DNA from: Chaetoderma sp. LZ-2023a | Taxonomy: Eukaryota > Mollusca > Caudofoveata > Chaetodermatida > Chaetodermatidae | Direction: 5' to 3' | DNA: 64,000 bases | Assembly (NCBI GenBank): GCA_034401795.1 | Contig: CM067374.1 | Location: 99,048,860 to 99,112,859 of the forward strand | Shown here: positions 32,187 through 43,930 of the stretch, piece after piece | How positions within the stretch are numbered: position 1 is the stretch's first letter | Layout of the letters: every line of letters starts with the position of its first letter | Notes under the pieces: generated by a model | What the model was told of the DNA's origin: nothing | The model's input: only the letters and a program-made list of their open reading frames with translations | Databases searched by the model: none | Translations under genes and position numbers: made by a program

Positions 32187-32330
32187 AGGCGGGGACTGGG
32201 ATGGACTCGCTATGCTCAGCCACATGGGCTCGTAAAGTTGGCTGGATGCACGTTACCTGATTGCCAAGTACATCTAGCCAACTTTACACACCCCTGTGGC
32301 TGAGTCCATCCTAGTTCCCGTCTGCCCGGG
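32187..32330. repeat. Imperfect long inverted repeat
   Basis: 'GGGACTGGGATGGACTC', 'CAGCCACA' and 'GTAAAGTTGGCT' on the left are mirrored by 'AGCCAACTTTAC', 'TGTGGCTG' and 'AGTCCATCCTAGTTCCC' on the right, around a loop of about 30 bases. It probably represents the two ends of a small foldback repeat. Confidence 0.75.
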
Positions 32331-32488
32331 GCAACCTGATTTTCAAAAGGGCAACTAAACTTTGGCTGTTAATGGTACACAGGGCAGCCATGATAAATAC
32401 TCAGACTAATAGTACTATACTGTGTTTTTGATAGCTACAGACTAAATTTTATTTAATGAACAATATGAGAGAGAGTTGGGTAAATATC

Positions 32489-33671
32489 TGGTGTAATAGG
32501 CTTGCATGACTTTTGCTTTGAAACATCGCGATCGATTTTATAAAAAAAGCCCGATTTTTTATTAAATCGTAGGTCCAAATGTATGGGGGTGGGTGGGGGG
32601 GGGTGTAGGGGTGGGGTTTAACGTGACTTGTTTCTAGAAAAGGTTGAAATAAATGATACAAAAATAGCACGAAATTAGAGCACATTTTCATGCAAGGAAT
32701 TCTTACCATCCTACGTGTATGCTTAATGTATACCTTATATCCATCATCGCGGGAGTGAAATTATTAATTGGGCCCACCTAAATATTGCGTATAGTTTAAT
32801 CACAGGCATTTGGTTTAATAAACATTATTTATTTCATCAAAATTTGAGATAAAATGTCGCCAAGAAAATATATAAATTACGTGATGTATCAGTTTCCGCT
32901 TATAGCCTCCCTTGGTAGGTCGAGTTTAGGTCATTACCGGAGTAACGCGAAGACGCTAATATTAGTACCCGGGGAGATACTGCACAATTCACATACATAG
33001 GACGGTAGTTTTGAGTAGGTACGAGTGTAACGGCGTAAACTCGTCCTATAGTGCGGTTTATAGTTGCTTTCAGAATGTACCATTTACATTTAAGAGTAAT
33101 CAACAGAACGCACAGTTCAAAACCAAACAATCTGGAATGCTGTTGCTTTATTTTCTTTAATTTGACATGACAACCGAATCAAAAAGGAAAAATTATTACA
33201 CAGCATGAAATTGCTAACTCTAGAATTAAACAGAATTATGTTCACTGATTGACTAACACTCTGCAACTAAGTAAATACTTGACATTTCACGACAGACTCG
33301 GGGTCTGCAGCGAAAGAAAGAAAATTATATGGTGATTCGACGGAGTAACTAGCTCGTTTTCTCAATGACAAAAGGTGTTACCTCGCTATTGTTAGCTTGT
33401 TTATTGTAGCGCTTTGTGTTGTGATTAGTAATTATTCGACACTTGCATGGCACGGCGGGATATAAACACAATGAACACAGACGTGAATCGATTATAATTG
33501 TACTTATGTACTAATAAAATGTGACGGAAAAGTACACACTTGAGATTTAAAAAAAAACGAGATTTTTGACGATTTTCCGATTTTCCCTCAATTACACCGT
33601 AAAAATCGCGATTTTAAAAATAAATCGAACTTCACGATTAAATCAAAAAATCGTGCACGCCTATGGTGTAA
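32489..33671. mobile_element. hAT-like nonautonomous element with 8-bp target duplication
   Basis: TGGTGTAA at 32489-32496 and again at 33664-33671 flanks an element of 1,167 bp. Its ends are TAGGCTTGCATGACTTTTG and (reverse complement of the right end) TAGGCGTGCACGATTTTTTG. Short inverted ends beginning TAGGC/GTG and an 8-bp duplication are hAT traits. The interior holds 'AAATCG'-rich stretches near both ends, a G tract (about 32581-32616), and no frame longer than 86 codons. It has no transposase and so depends on another copy. Confidence 0.8.
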
Positions 33672-34309
33672 TGCATCACATTGATGCAAACATGTGTTTA
33701 AATTATTGATTCTGACATGTACACTTGCACGACTACATAACATGATTAAATGGAAAATTAGAATTTTTTTTAAACGTGAAATTATATGTCAGATTAAAAA
33801 GCAAATGTATTAAATGTTTCTGATACCTGGGATCAAGGGGCAAAATGTTAACTCTTCCACTCATTTTTAAGACCTCAAATTGCTATGGATGATCTCAATT
33901 TTAGGTGAGGTCATCTATGGGTGAATTCAAATCCTGGAAATTTGCATTGCTTATTATGAAATGATGACCTCAGTTCAGTTTGGATAACCTCATGAAATGT
34001 GGGAACATTGCCATGGAAATTTTCAAACATTTTTACCCCTGCCTGGGATACAGTACCAATACAGAAAAATATAACATACAGTAAATAAACATGCCTGGAA
34101 AATCTTGACGACTTTGTGCACTACAATACAAACTACACACTATCTTCTAATTAGCTCATTTTGTCATCATTTTCTTTTAGAAAAGTAGATCTTTTTAGAT
34201 GGTATTGGATGGTTTGTGTGTATAACATGCTGAAATGTTTAGCAGTTTCAGATTTTAATATTTTATTTACAATTGAAACCTTGGTTACGTTATATGCTTT
34301 AACCCTTTA
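33672..34309. other. Unassigned, presumed intron 1
   Basis: No recognisable gene or repeat. Confidence 0.35.
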
Positions 34310-34530
34310 ATGGTCATACCGGGCAAAACCTGCCTCTGCTATGATCTTGTGGAATTTCTGATTACAGGCCAAGAGAAAATTTTCTTTGAAATTTTACCAT
34401 TGGAATGACAGGCTCAATAACCGATCCAATCATTCCAATGATAAATTTTCAAAAATTGTATTCTCTTGGCCTGTAAACGGACATAAAATTAAAAAATATT
34501 TAGAAAAATTTGGATGAAATTTTACCATTA
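34310..34530. mobile_element. Palindromic MITE FB2
   Basis: 'AACCCTTTAATGGTCATACC' start, 'GGAATGACAGGCTCAATAAC' core that is more diverged than elsewhere, and 'GGCCTGTAAACGGACAT' on the right. Confidence 0.8.
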
Positions 34531-35139
34531 AAGGTTTATGTAATTAGTTTGAAACTTGTGTGCCACGTTAATAACTATGAAACAGGTGTTTAAAATCTCA
34601 AAAGGAAAGCTTGAAAATTCTACTTTTAGCAGATTGCAAATTGGTAAGTTTTGAGATTCGGAGCTTTAAAGGTTGTAATTATATGATATTATGAGGAAAA
34701 TAAATGTTGTTACCAGGATTTTCTACAGGAAATATTTTTAGCCCACTTCGATGTTTGTTCAGTAGTTTTTCCTATGGCTAGCTAACATATTTATTTGGGG
34801 TGGGGGGTGGTGTTTGTGTGTGGTTGGTTGGAGAATTAGTTTGCCCAAAATGGCATGCAACACTAACTAGCCCACCTAAAAAGGTAAAAACAGTATACTA
34901 TTACTACTCAACAAAGCCCATCCCAAATATCCCATGTTCAATTAATGACTAAACAGACACAATTTTAAAACAAGTCATAGGCAATCGCTATTTCCTATAC
35001 TTAAGAAATGTCTGCAAATGGAAGGTGTCAGTCTGGTTAAAAAAAAATTATAAAAATGTTCCGTACCTAGTACCTGAATTTTGTTGGTCATGTAATACGG
35101 AACATCACATATATTATTTTGTTTTGCCTTATTTTGCAG

Positions 35140-35344
35140 ATTAATCAGGTGCATATACTTGGGAGACATTCTACAGTGAAGTCAGACAAGTGTAAACAAT
35201 TCAAGATGGTGGTTGATTTGTTGGCAGGGAAACAACGTTTTGCCACACTGATGGATGACATACAGCCGATGATCCTGTCACAGTTCATTATTTGGCTGGA
35301 TGAGAAAGTGGCAGAGTTCAAGGTGCAAGGGTGTATGAACCTGG
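35140..35344 (+). CDS. Zinc-finger gene, first coding exon (start codon at 35206)
   Basis: The acceptor 'GTTTTGCCTTATTTTGCAG' ends at 35139 and the donor G|GTAAGTT follows 35344. The ATG at 35206 has a good context (AAGATGG) and begins 'MVVDLLAGKQRFATLMDD', then 'IQPMILSQFIIWLDEKVAEF'. The 46 codons plus one base end in phase 1. The frame stays open upstream to the acceptor, so an upstream coding exon is not excluded. The peptide is predicted helical and I do not recognise it. It lacks the BTB signatures (no V-x-F-x-A-H-K or Y-T-x patterns) that would be expected of the insect loci with similar architecture. It joins cleanly in frame to 38371. Confidence 0.7.
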
Positions 35345-36209
35345 GTAAGTTGTAATTTGTCTTTGCTTTTCATACACCAGTACCTGCAGCATTTTGCTGA
35401 GCAAGTTGCTTAGCGGGGTCAGATGGCCTACTCCCTCTAGAAAACATAGGGCATTTTGTCAAATGTTCGTTCAATTACATGCATGGAAGGTAGCTATGGC
35501 TTTAAATCCTACGTGCCATTGACCTGTGTCACATGTGTGACGGTAATGATGTCACATGTGTGACGGTAATGATGGGGACATTGTGAATTTTATAGTGCAA
35601 AATGCCTCTGCAGAACCCTGGACCTGTGATTTTGAAACTAGTCCCACTTATCATAGTAGACATTTCATGACTAGCACTCTTAGAATGCTTTTTGGCTTGT
35701 CAAGGCCATCAACAAAGAGCTAGTACTTAAGGGTGCATTGCATTATTTGCCTGTGATTGTTATTTCGTCTATGCCACCTATGTACAGATGAATTTCATGT
35801 CTTGGAATTGAAATTATTACTACCAATGTAATTGTTTAGAATACAATAGAGGAATTCATTTCTAATTAGGCCCTACCCACTTTAGTATGAACATTTAAAT
35901 TGATTTTATCACTAAGTTCCCAGAATCTTAATTTGAAGATAAATATTTTAAAACTAATTCGGCTGGGTGGTTTTGCTACATGCCTATGGAATGTTTACAA
36001 ATTTGTAAATTCACCAAAACAGAATTTGTTCGGCTACTGCCAGATCTTTGGCCTCAGAGGGCCTTGTAGTCTAGATGTCTACGGTACATTATACACACTG
36101 TTAATTTATAACCGTACTATTTCTCTAGTCCCGTTGTCCTTCAAACTGACAGTTGTACTTCGGATTACTTGTGCCAGAGTGGTCTGATTTAAGTCATTGA
36201 GTATGTATG
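35345..36209. other. Intron 2, first part
   Basis: Mostly unassigned. A half FB1 arm lies near 35935-35990 ('TTTTAAAACTAATTCGGCTG'), and a 20-bp direct duplication 'GTCACATGTGTGACGGTAAT' sits near 35530-35570. Confidence 0.45.
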
Positions 36210-36511
36210 AGGCCTGTCCAAATTGAAAATGTGCACAACCAATTTTGGGGTTGCACAAATTTGTTTTGGGTAACCCATTTTGTTTGGCGTAACCATTTTT
36301 CATGTATTTATGTACAAAATGAAACCAGTTGCGGGAACGGAAAATGGGTTGTCAGAAATGTTTGCGTAACCATTGCGCGAACTTAAAATGGGTTACGTAA
36401 ATTTGGACAGGCCTGCAAAGGAATTGCGGGAACGGAAAACAGGTTGTGTCAGAACTATTTTGGGAACCTTTGCGTGAACGAAAAATGTGTTATGCCAATT
36501 TAGACAGGCCT
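36210..36511. mobile_element. Small inverted-repeat element, AGGCCTGTCCAAATT ends
   Basis: The left end AGGCCTGTCCAAATT (36210-36224) is exactly complementary to AATTTGGACAGGCCT at 36400-36414. A second, slightly diverged right end lies at about 36496-36511. The interior repeats 'TGGGTTACG'/'GCGTAACCAT' phrases in both orientations. This could be two overlapping or tandem insertions. No target duplication was recognised. Confidence 0.7.
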
Positions 36512-36574
36512 GTTATAATCTTTGGATATTATGGAGCTACGTTAACTGACAATAGTACATCATGTTTTACGACT

Positions 36575-36765
36575 TGTATGTCTACTATTTAATAAACATT
36601 CTGTTGTATATTATGTAACTGATTTAACTCGACGCTGTTGCTGTCACAGTTTACTTGTGTAGTTTTCTGGAAATTGAGATATCAACGAGTGCAGGGATTA
36701 ATTGAACCCAGCATGGGTGGAGCTTAGCTAAAGCTGGGCATGGAATAGCTAAAGCTGGATTCATC
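36575..36765. mobile_element. FB1 element, reverse orientation, core decayed
   Basis: 'TATTTAATAAACATTCTGTTG' then a remnant 'GCTGTTGCTGTCACAG' stem, followed by 'GTTTTCTGGAAATTGAGAT' and 'GGTGGAGCTTAGCTAAAGC'. This is the reverse of the full-type flank order. Confidence 0.7.
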
Positions 36766-36959
36766 CATTGACATCATTTGATTAATTTTTGATGCATTGG
36801 TTGTGCCTTTAAGCAGAATTCACATTTCGGTCATCGGTGTCATCAATTAATTGTTTTTGTATTGCAGTTGAGTGAGTAGCAATTCATCTTGACTACTATT
36901 CAGGTTCAGCTGTTACATTGATAATCTTTATACCCTGCCAAAAAATTTGGCCGCCTATT

Positions 36960-37810
36960 ATGTAATGGCACCGTGCAGGCGGCAGAGTGGTTTCCGGATG
37001 ATAACTCTGTTACCGTTTGTCAGATCGTATTGAAACTTCATAGGGTGGTTGGACTAGGTCGTGGGAAGAAACCTATGGAAATCGACAATGTTCCGAAATC
37101 CACAATGGCTGCCAGCCACTGGCGGCCATCTTGGAAATTGGTTTCCGGATGATAACTCCATTACCGTTAATTGGATCGCCTTGAAACTCATAAAGTGGTT
37201 GGACTATGTGTGGGGAAGAAACCTATCGAAATCGACGATGATCCGAAATCTAAGATGGCCACCAGCCACTGGTGGCCATCTTGAAAATTTGTTTCCGGAT
37301 AATAACTCTGTTACCATTTATCGGGTCGCTTTGAAACTTCATAGAGTGGTTGGACTAGGTCTTGGGAAGAAACCTATCGGAATTGACGATGATCCGAAAT
37401 CCAAGATGGCCACCGGTGGCCATCTTGAAAATTTGTTTCCAGATGATAACTCCGTTACCATTTATTGGATCATTTTGAAACTTCATAGGGTGGTTGGACT
37501 ACATGTGGAGAAGAAACTCATCAAAATTGACAATGATCCGAAATTCAAGATGGGCGCAGCCACAGGCTGTCATCTTGAAAGTTGGTTTCTGGATGAAATC
37601 TCCATTACCATTTATCGGATCACTTCATAGGGTGGTTGGAATATGTCTGGTGAAGAAACATCAAAATTTATGATAATCCAAAATCCAATATGGCCACCAC
37701 TCAGGGATGGCCATCTTGAAAATTTGTTTCCGGACGATACCTCCTTGACCGTTTAACGAATCGCTTTGACACTTCATAAGGATGACTGGTCTGGGTCTGA
37801 GGAAGAAATA
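36960..37810. repeat. ~146-bp satellite
   Basis: 'GTTTCCGGATGATAACTC' followed by 'GAAACTTCATAGGGTGGTTG', 'GGAAGAAACCTATCG' and 'CAAGATGGCCACC' repeats about six times. The 'GGCCATCTTG' mark lies at about 37125, 37275, 37415, 37568 and 37704, giving steps of 142-153. Because several units are 150 bases long, a 189-codon frame stays open by chance. Confidence 0.88.
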
Positions 37811-38370
37811 AATATTTTCTGAAAGCTCGCATTCATTGGTTTGTCATCATGGTGGATAATTATGCGCCGTTTGCGGACCTCTTGTTATCCAACTTATCTA
37901 TACCATTCATGATGGCATTGTGAGCCGAGTCACTGCCACCTTAGGAATGAGTGGCCAGGCCATAAAAATTGGTAAATCTACGTATTCTAATAATAGATTA
38001 CATGTATTCAGGGTTCGTACTCTAGTCATGAAAATCCTTAAAAACAATGGAATCTGAAATTGTAAAATCATGGCCGGGAAATCTGGGAAAATCAGTTCTT
38101 TTTTCATTAACATGCAAAGCTGTCTGCTCTAAAAATTGTGTTACTCTATTGCAATTAATTAGTGATTTTTATTATTTTACCATTAGTTGCTAGAAACTAT
38201 GCAATTGTTAATTTAAATTTAATACACGCTATGCTATGTAAATTCCAAAATTTAAATTATGCCATCTTATATAAGTTATGAAAAAGTCATGGAAAAGTAA
38301 ACCTTAAAATGCTGAATCCCCAGTACGAAGTGATGGCGTCATTCAAGCTATTTATTTTGTTTTCTTTCAG
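37811..38370. other. Intron 2, last part
   Basis: AT-rich. No recognised repeat. It ends in a good acceptor tract 'TTTATTTTGTTTTCTTTCAG' at 38370. Confidence 0.5.
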
Positions 38371-39330
38371 AGCTAAGCCTTGAGGCTCCAAAATGGATAA
38401 AGGACTATTCGATGAGTATGCTGGTATCTGGCGCATCTTTACTAGGCCAGAAGGACATCTTAGAAAATGATTCAGAGAGGTCTGCATCGCAAAGTCCACG
38501 TACACCACTCTCTGATGATATGCCACCAAGAGTTCCACCTATTTATCATCCAAGCAAGACTCGTCCTCACAAAACACAAGAAGGGAATGTTCTTAGGGGT
38601 GCGGCTAGAAGAAAGAGGTCAAATTTTGTAACTCCTAGTTCAGATTTAAGCTTTATTGAGATTAAAAAGGAAAGGCTAGATGATGATATTGCTCAATGTG
38701 ATTATATAGGAGAGGATCAAAATGCCTCACCCCCAGACACGGTTGTACCCTATGTTGTGAACTCTAATCTGTCTACCTCAACGCCTCGTCCTTTCACTCT
38801 TCAGTCTCATTCATTGAACACTCTGGCATCTAGATTATCAGGTGTTTTAGCGGGTAATGCGTCAAAGAAATCTGCTCAAGCTACAGGGTCTAAATCAGTC
38901 ATGGCAATGCCACCACTTAGTAAAGCCCCTACTAGTACTTCAGGACAACTTACATCTAAATACAGTTCGGCGACAATATCTAGCTCATCTTTATCTGTTG
39001 CAAATTCGGGTGATATTTTATCTATTGCTGGGCCATCCGGTGAGGACTCTTATAATAATAGACTATACTCTGATGATCAAGAGCTTTCTGTCGACCAAAA
39101 TGCCTTAGAAATGACTGGAGACAATGTAGAAGATACTGAAAGCTTTATTATCGGTCAAGATGGTGACTCTGTGTCGTACAGTGAATTTGACGATGGCGAG
39201 ACATCAGGAGCGATGGCTGATGGGAGTTTTTTGTCAGAAAGCGTTGATTCCAAAGCACTAGTTGCAGTCAGTCAGATAGGAATGTCATCTGATGACATGT
39301 CTCTCTTAGCGAAGGATAGACAATCTGATG
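38371..39330 (+). CDS. Zinc-finger gene, common linker exon
   Basis: A 960-base exon (320 codons, phase 1 at both ends) between acceptor TTTCTTTCAG|AG and donor GATG|GTAGGTATC. It begins 'LSLEAPKWIKDYSMSM'. The product is low-complexity and probably unfolded: Ser/Pro/Thr-rich, with a basic patch 'RGAARRKRSNF' that could be a nuclear localisation signal, an 'IEIKKERLDDD' segment carrying a sumoylation-type I-K-x-E, and an acidic final third ('DGDSVSYSEFDDGETSG'). Such a linker between an N-terminal domain and zinc fingers is typical of transcription factors. The donor can join any of the three downstream finger exons in frame, so it is presumably common to all isoforms. Confidence 0.82.
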
Positions 39331-39537
39331 GTAGGTATCTTTATCATTTTATAATGCTGTACACTGAAGGAGTAGAAAGGTTGGCTACATCAGTCTTGAG
39401 AAGTACCTTTCATTTGAAAATCTCACTACTGAAATTTTTGTTGTATTGAAAACCTCATGCTTACTGAAACCATTTGGATTGCGTTCTTCTGCTTTTGTCA
39501 TGTTAACTATAATCGGATCTAGGAAGTTGATTTATTA

Positions 39538-39775
39538 ACCTTTAGCACTCAGACCGGCCAAAAACGTTTTCTGCAATGGTCTTGATAAATGTCTGAGCAG
39601 AGCAGAAGACTAGTTTTGAAAATTTACGACAGGAATGACTGGCTCGATAACTGAGCCAGTTGTTCCAGCGATAAGTTTTCAAAACTAACCTCTTGGTCTG
39701 CAAATAGAAATGGACATTTTCTATGAGAAAATGTCAATTTAAATTCCTTGAAAAAATTAAAGGGTTAAATTGTGT
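39538..39775. mobile_element. Palindromic MITE FB2
   Basis: 'AACCTTTAGCACTCAGACCG' start, 'ACTGGCTCGATAACTGAGCC' core, 'AATTAAAGGGTTAAA' end. Confidence 0.88.
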
Positions 39776-39944
39776 GTACGGTGGATAGTCACTATTACCA
39801 AATTATTTCAGTTGGTCGTATTGACATATATCAGTAATTCTGTATTGCCACTACATTATATCCAGTCAAATCCCAACATAGTCTTTACATAGAATAATCA
39901 ATAATTTCATCCATATACAGTGTTATGTCTATTACACCCCTTTA

Positions 39945-40152
39945 ACCCCTTTTTAACTTTAACTGTTAATTTAACTAAATTTATTCAAGAAAATTTCAAT
40001 TTTGTCAGAAAATGTCCATTTGCAGACCAAGAAAAATTTACTACAGTTATCGAGCCAGTGATTCTCGTTGTAAATTTTTTTAAATAGTCTTGGTCTGCAA
40101 ATGGACATTTTTCAAGATCACTGCAGAAGCCGTTTTAGGTGAGGGTTAAGTA
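39945..40152. mobile_element. Palindromic MITE FB2, reverse order
   Basis: 'CCCCTTTTTAACTTTAACTG' start, 'GTCCATTTGCAGACCAAG' left arm and 'CTTGGTCTGCAAATGGACAT' right arm, with part of the core ('CAGTTATCGAGCCAGTGATT') left. Confidence 0.8.
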
Positions 40153-40240
40153 CATATGGAACAGTTCACTGACAACGATGATGAGCCCTTGTACCTGTTC
40201 TCAGGAGACCCCAGGCCATTACTAACACCAATTAAAACCA

Positions 40241-41309
40241 CAAGTTGAGAAGGCACTCGAAGCCCTGAAAGATGGATGGGCATCTGGACCTGATGGCATG
40301 AGCAATGAACTATTCAAATATGCAAGTGACATCTCAAAATCGATCACCCACCTAATCAATTCAGCTTTTATGCACCACCTTCCCATCGACGCTGTAGGCC
40401 AAGGCACCCTTATCGCACTACCCAAGCCCAAGAAGCCACCTGGGCCCCAGCCAATCTGCGGCCCATTGTGCTCCTCAACAGCATACGGAAAATCCTATCC
40501 AATGTTACTCTATGCCCAGACAAGATCGATTACTCCACCGGATCATGTCAAAGTGGCTTCAAACGTGGACGCAGCTGTGCAGACATTGTATGGGCTCAAC
40601 GCATGCTTGTGTCGGCAGTCATATCCAAACACTGGGACTTCCACAAAATGGGCATTGACATGTCACGCGCCTTCGACACAATTAAACGCTCAAAGATCCT
40701 AGATGTACTACGCCAGGCCAGGTGCAATGAAGATGAGCTATGACTAGTGAGACTACTGCTTGCAGACACCAAGCTGAGAGTACGAGTGAAGTTAGTAGAG
40801 TTTGAGACAGCAATCGGCTCCCCACAGGGAGCTGGTCTAACTCTGGTGCTTTTCACCTGCTTCCTTGCTGCCACATTGAAACCTGTGCAGGAAAGTTCCA
40901 CAAGACCAACACCCTCCCTCTCCCCCCCCCCCCCCCCAAAGGCAGCTCTAGACAAACTCGATGCCTGCCACCGCAAACACCTACGCACTATAACTGGACA
41001 CCGATAGCCAGACAGCATAATTTCCAACGATGCACTATACAAGATGTGTAATACGTCGCCGCTGTCTGTAAAAGTTGGCCAGCAAAGATGGTCCATGTTT
41101 GGCCATGTGCTAAGGATGCCAGAAGAGACGCCAGCACAAAGACCCTTGGAATTCGGCCTGGAGGACGTCATTGCATAAATCTGCTAAGCATGCTACGAGG
41201 TGACCTCAAGAAAGCAGGACTTGGTACACTCAAGTCAAGAATGGACCTGAGGAAGCTAAGGATTTCGGCTGAGGACAAGACACAGTGGGCAAAAGCGAAG
41301 AAGGACTGA
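40241..41309 (+). pseudogene. LINE reverse transcriptase, internally deleted
   Basis: Starts mid-protein with 'DGWASGPDGMSNELFKYA', then 'LRPIVLLNSIRKIL' (after a frame change near 40440), 'SGFKRGRSCADIVWAQRML', the palm box 'GIDMSRAFDTIKRSKILD', an in-frame stop near 40741, and 'IGSPQGAGLTLVLFTCFLAA'. The sequence then jumps, at a C tract (40921-40937), to the C-terminal region 'LDACHRKHLRTITGH', a stop, and 'RWSMFGHVLRMPEETPAQRP'. The Y/F-A-D-D catalytic box and the segment around it are missing. The far end 'KKAGLGTLKSRMDLRKLR' is preserved. It is a dead non-LTR retrotransposon copy inside the host intron, on the sense strand. Clade not determined. Confidence 0.88.
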
Positions 41310-41320
41310 TTGCAGCTGTA

Positions 41321-42350
41321 AGATGTTTCTACTACTTCAGCTGCAGAATACAGTAATCATACATACATGCAACTTGATCAGTCAATCAAATCTGTGTTAA
41401 TCTCATTTTATACATGCTTTCTACAATAAATTTTCCTTAGACATATAATTTGCTTTCAATGAAACTGTCAGTTACTTGAGGGCAATGACATATTTGATAA
41501 TTTTCACAAACTAAATTTGTATAAGAAAAAACAGTAATTCTCAGCGACATGTATTTCTGTTCATATTAGAATTCAGTCGCTTTCCATTTCAAAATTTGTC
41601 ATTTCTATTTTTTTAAATTGCGGATTCCATTCATTTCTGGTTCATCTATAATTTGTATTACAAGTAATAAAGACAATGAAACTTACATGTGTGTTGTGCA
41701 TAACACCATTGTGTTATTCGTACAACCAGAAGGCGGGAAGGTAATTTATGGTAATTTCTGTTTGAATATCCCTCTTTTGTTTCAAATTACCAGTTCCATA
41801 AATTCTGTTCATTTTCCGTGATCGCGCAAAAACCAGTAGCCCTACAATTCCTACTTCTGTTAAATTTTGTTACAAGGTTGCGTTAATATAATTGGTCGTT
41901 CTATATCAAATTAACCTTTATAAAGAGAGGCTAACAGTTTACTATCACACCTAATCAATCGCATGGTTAGGGCAGAATGGAAATCGGTGACCCATGATTG
42001 CTCTGTACATATTTAAACTGGCTTTAAGAAGTACAGGCACAGTGACCAGAAATGACATGAAACAATGTTTTGTGTTTCTTAGAAAGACATTCTAATCCAG
42101 CTACCATCGAACATTTTTTACATGACCAATGTGATTATGCAACTGACTGATTATGAACGTATGAAGTACGCAAAACATGGAATGACCCATATATTGTTAC
42201 TGTCCATATTCAGACATCTTGAGCATACACTCTGTGAATTCTGAACTTTGTAAAATATCGTGGAACAAATATACAAAAAATGAAAGCCAACTTTCTGCTC
42301 CTTTATGTGTACCTTAGTTAATAATACTATATATAATTATCATTAATTGT
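41321..42350. other. Intron, unassigned
   Basis: No recognisable gene. It is likely to include the 3' part of the LINE insertion at its beginning. Confidence 0.35.
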
Positions 42351-42351
42351 T

Positions 42352-43312
42352 ATCTCACATGGCCAACTGAGCTTATGCCATGGCGACTGTCCATCATTCA
42401 TCCATCAACTTATGCTTTAAAATGCATTTTGAGTGTTTGATTTTTGGGTGAAAATCTTAGATTTTATGAAAAATGCACTGGAAATTGTAAAAATGCATCT
42501 CTTTAACTGCATGAATTAAATGAATTTTAGCCACATTTGGCTAGAAGGATCTTGTCATGGCAGGCTCTAGACCCTCTTCAGAATCTTGGGTGACTTTTTC
42601 AGTGAAAATCTTAGATTTTATTTTTAAAATTCCTGGATATTTTTTTAATTCATCTCCTCCAGCCCTCCTTAACGGCTTGATGGATTTCAACCAAATTTGG
42701 TTAGAAGGATTCTATTTTGTTCCAGAATTTGTATTCTAGAACTGTTATTAAGAATTTTGATTGGTTGCTTTTTTTGACGACCATCTTGGATTTTCCAAAA
42801 AGTTTTCGGAGCCATTTAAACCTCTACATGACCCAATTTCAACAAAACCAGAGTGGAAAGATCTTCCCGTCGTATGCGTCAACATGTCAAACTTAGATTG
42901 GTAAATTTCTTGCGACCATCTTAGATTTTCCGAAGATTTGCAAATTCCTTTAAAACCTAAACCGTTTGGCAGGTTTTAAACATATTTGAATGGAAGAATC
43001 CTATGGAGTTAGCCTCTAGCGCTAGAACTTCTATTCAGAATCTTGATTTGGTCAAATTTGTTTGGGCCCCATCTTGGTTTTCTGGACTCATTTAAAAACA
43101 ATACTTAAATCAATGGCCTGGTTTCAACGAAACTTAGGTGGTGTGATCCTATGGCGTTAGGCTTCAACATATCAAACGCTAATTTTGATTGGTCAAGTTT
43201 TTTCATGGTCATCTTGGATTTTCAAAAATTATCCATTGTCTATTTAAATGCAAATGGTTCAAATGCTATGGTGCAGGTGAGTGTCACAGGCCCTTGGGCC
43301 TCTTGTTATTAA
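42352..43312. repeat. GCTCACCTG-family repeat, ~0.96 kb copy
   Basis: It begins 'CTCACATGGCCAACTGAGC' and ends 'CAGGTGAGTGTCACAGGC' then 'CCTTGGGCCTCTTGT'. The interior repeats 'GGCCATCTTGGATTTTC'-type phrases with 'GAAGGATCCTATGGCG' links. The GCTCACCTG/CAGGTGAGC ends are complementary. Confidence 0.8.
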
Positions 43313-43371
43313 TTTAGTGTCATTAAGTGTTGTGTTTTGATCTGTACATCAGCATATTAATTGTCCTTTAT

Positions 43372-43590
43372 CCCTTTAATAGTCCAGAAATTTTGCCCAC
43401 GCATTCATTGTCCATTTGCAGACCAAAGAGAATTTTTTTCAGAATTTACTGCTGGAATAACTGGCTCGGTTATCGAGCCAGTCATTCCACTTGTAAATTT
43501 TCAAAAAAAGCTGTGACCTGCAAATGCACATATCTCAAGTTCATTGTAGAGGCTGGATTTTTGCCGAGTTGACAATTAAAGGGTCAATGC
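43372..43590. mobile_element. Palindromic MITE FB2
   Basis: 'ATCCCTTTAATAGTCC' start, 'ACTGGCTCGGTTATCGAGCC' core, 'AATTAAAGGGTCAA' end. Confidence 0.88.
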
Positions 43591-43930
43591 TCTTTTTCAA
43601 TAGATGCAATTCTCTGAAACCGCGAATAACTCAAGAGCTAAATTATGTAAAATGGGAAAGTGTTTAAGAGATACTTTGCAGTGGTTATGATATTGCATAT
43701 GATTCTGCATAATATTGTTATAAATTATACTGCAGAGTATTATCCTGTACTAGAGAGAGAGAGAGGTAAATTAAGCACATGTCGAGCCCTATGCGAGCCA
43801 GAAGATAGATGGCTTATCTTAGTGATCCGAATAGTGCCGTCGTCCAAGCATTTGGTAGAATTTTGAAAAAAATTCAAAAATCTTCAATCCCCTTAATGTT
43901 CAAGATTTTCCACAGAAATTTATATTTTTA

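Noticed and set aside
35140-35344. Reading this exon as part of a BTB domain
   Set aside because: The architecture suggested it, but none of the conserved BTB residues are visible in the translated peptide.
37061-37630. A 189-codon open frame on the + strand
   Set aside because: It lies wholly in the ~146-bp satellite. Its peptide repeats with the DNA unit, and it stays open because several units are 150 bases long.
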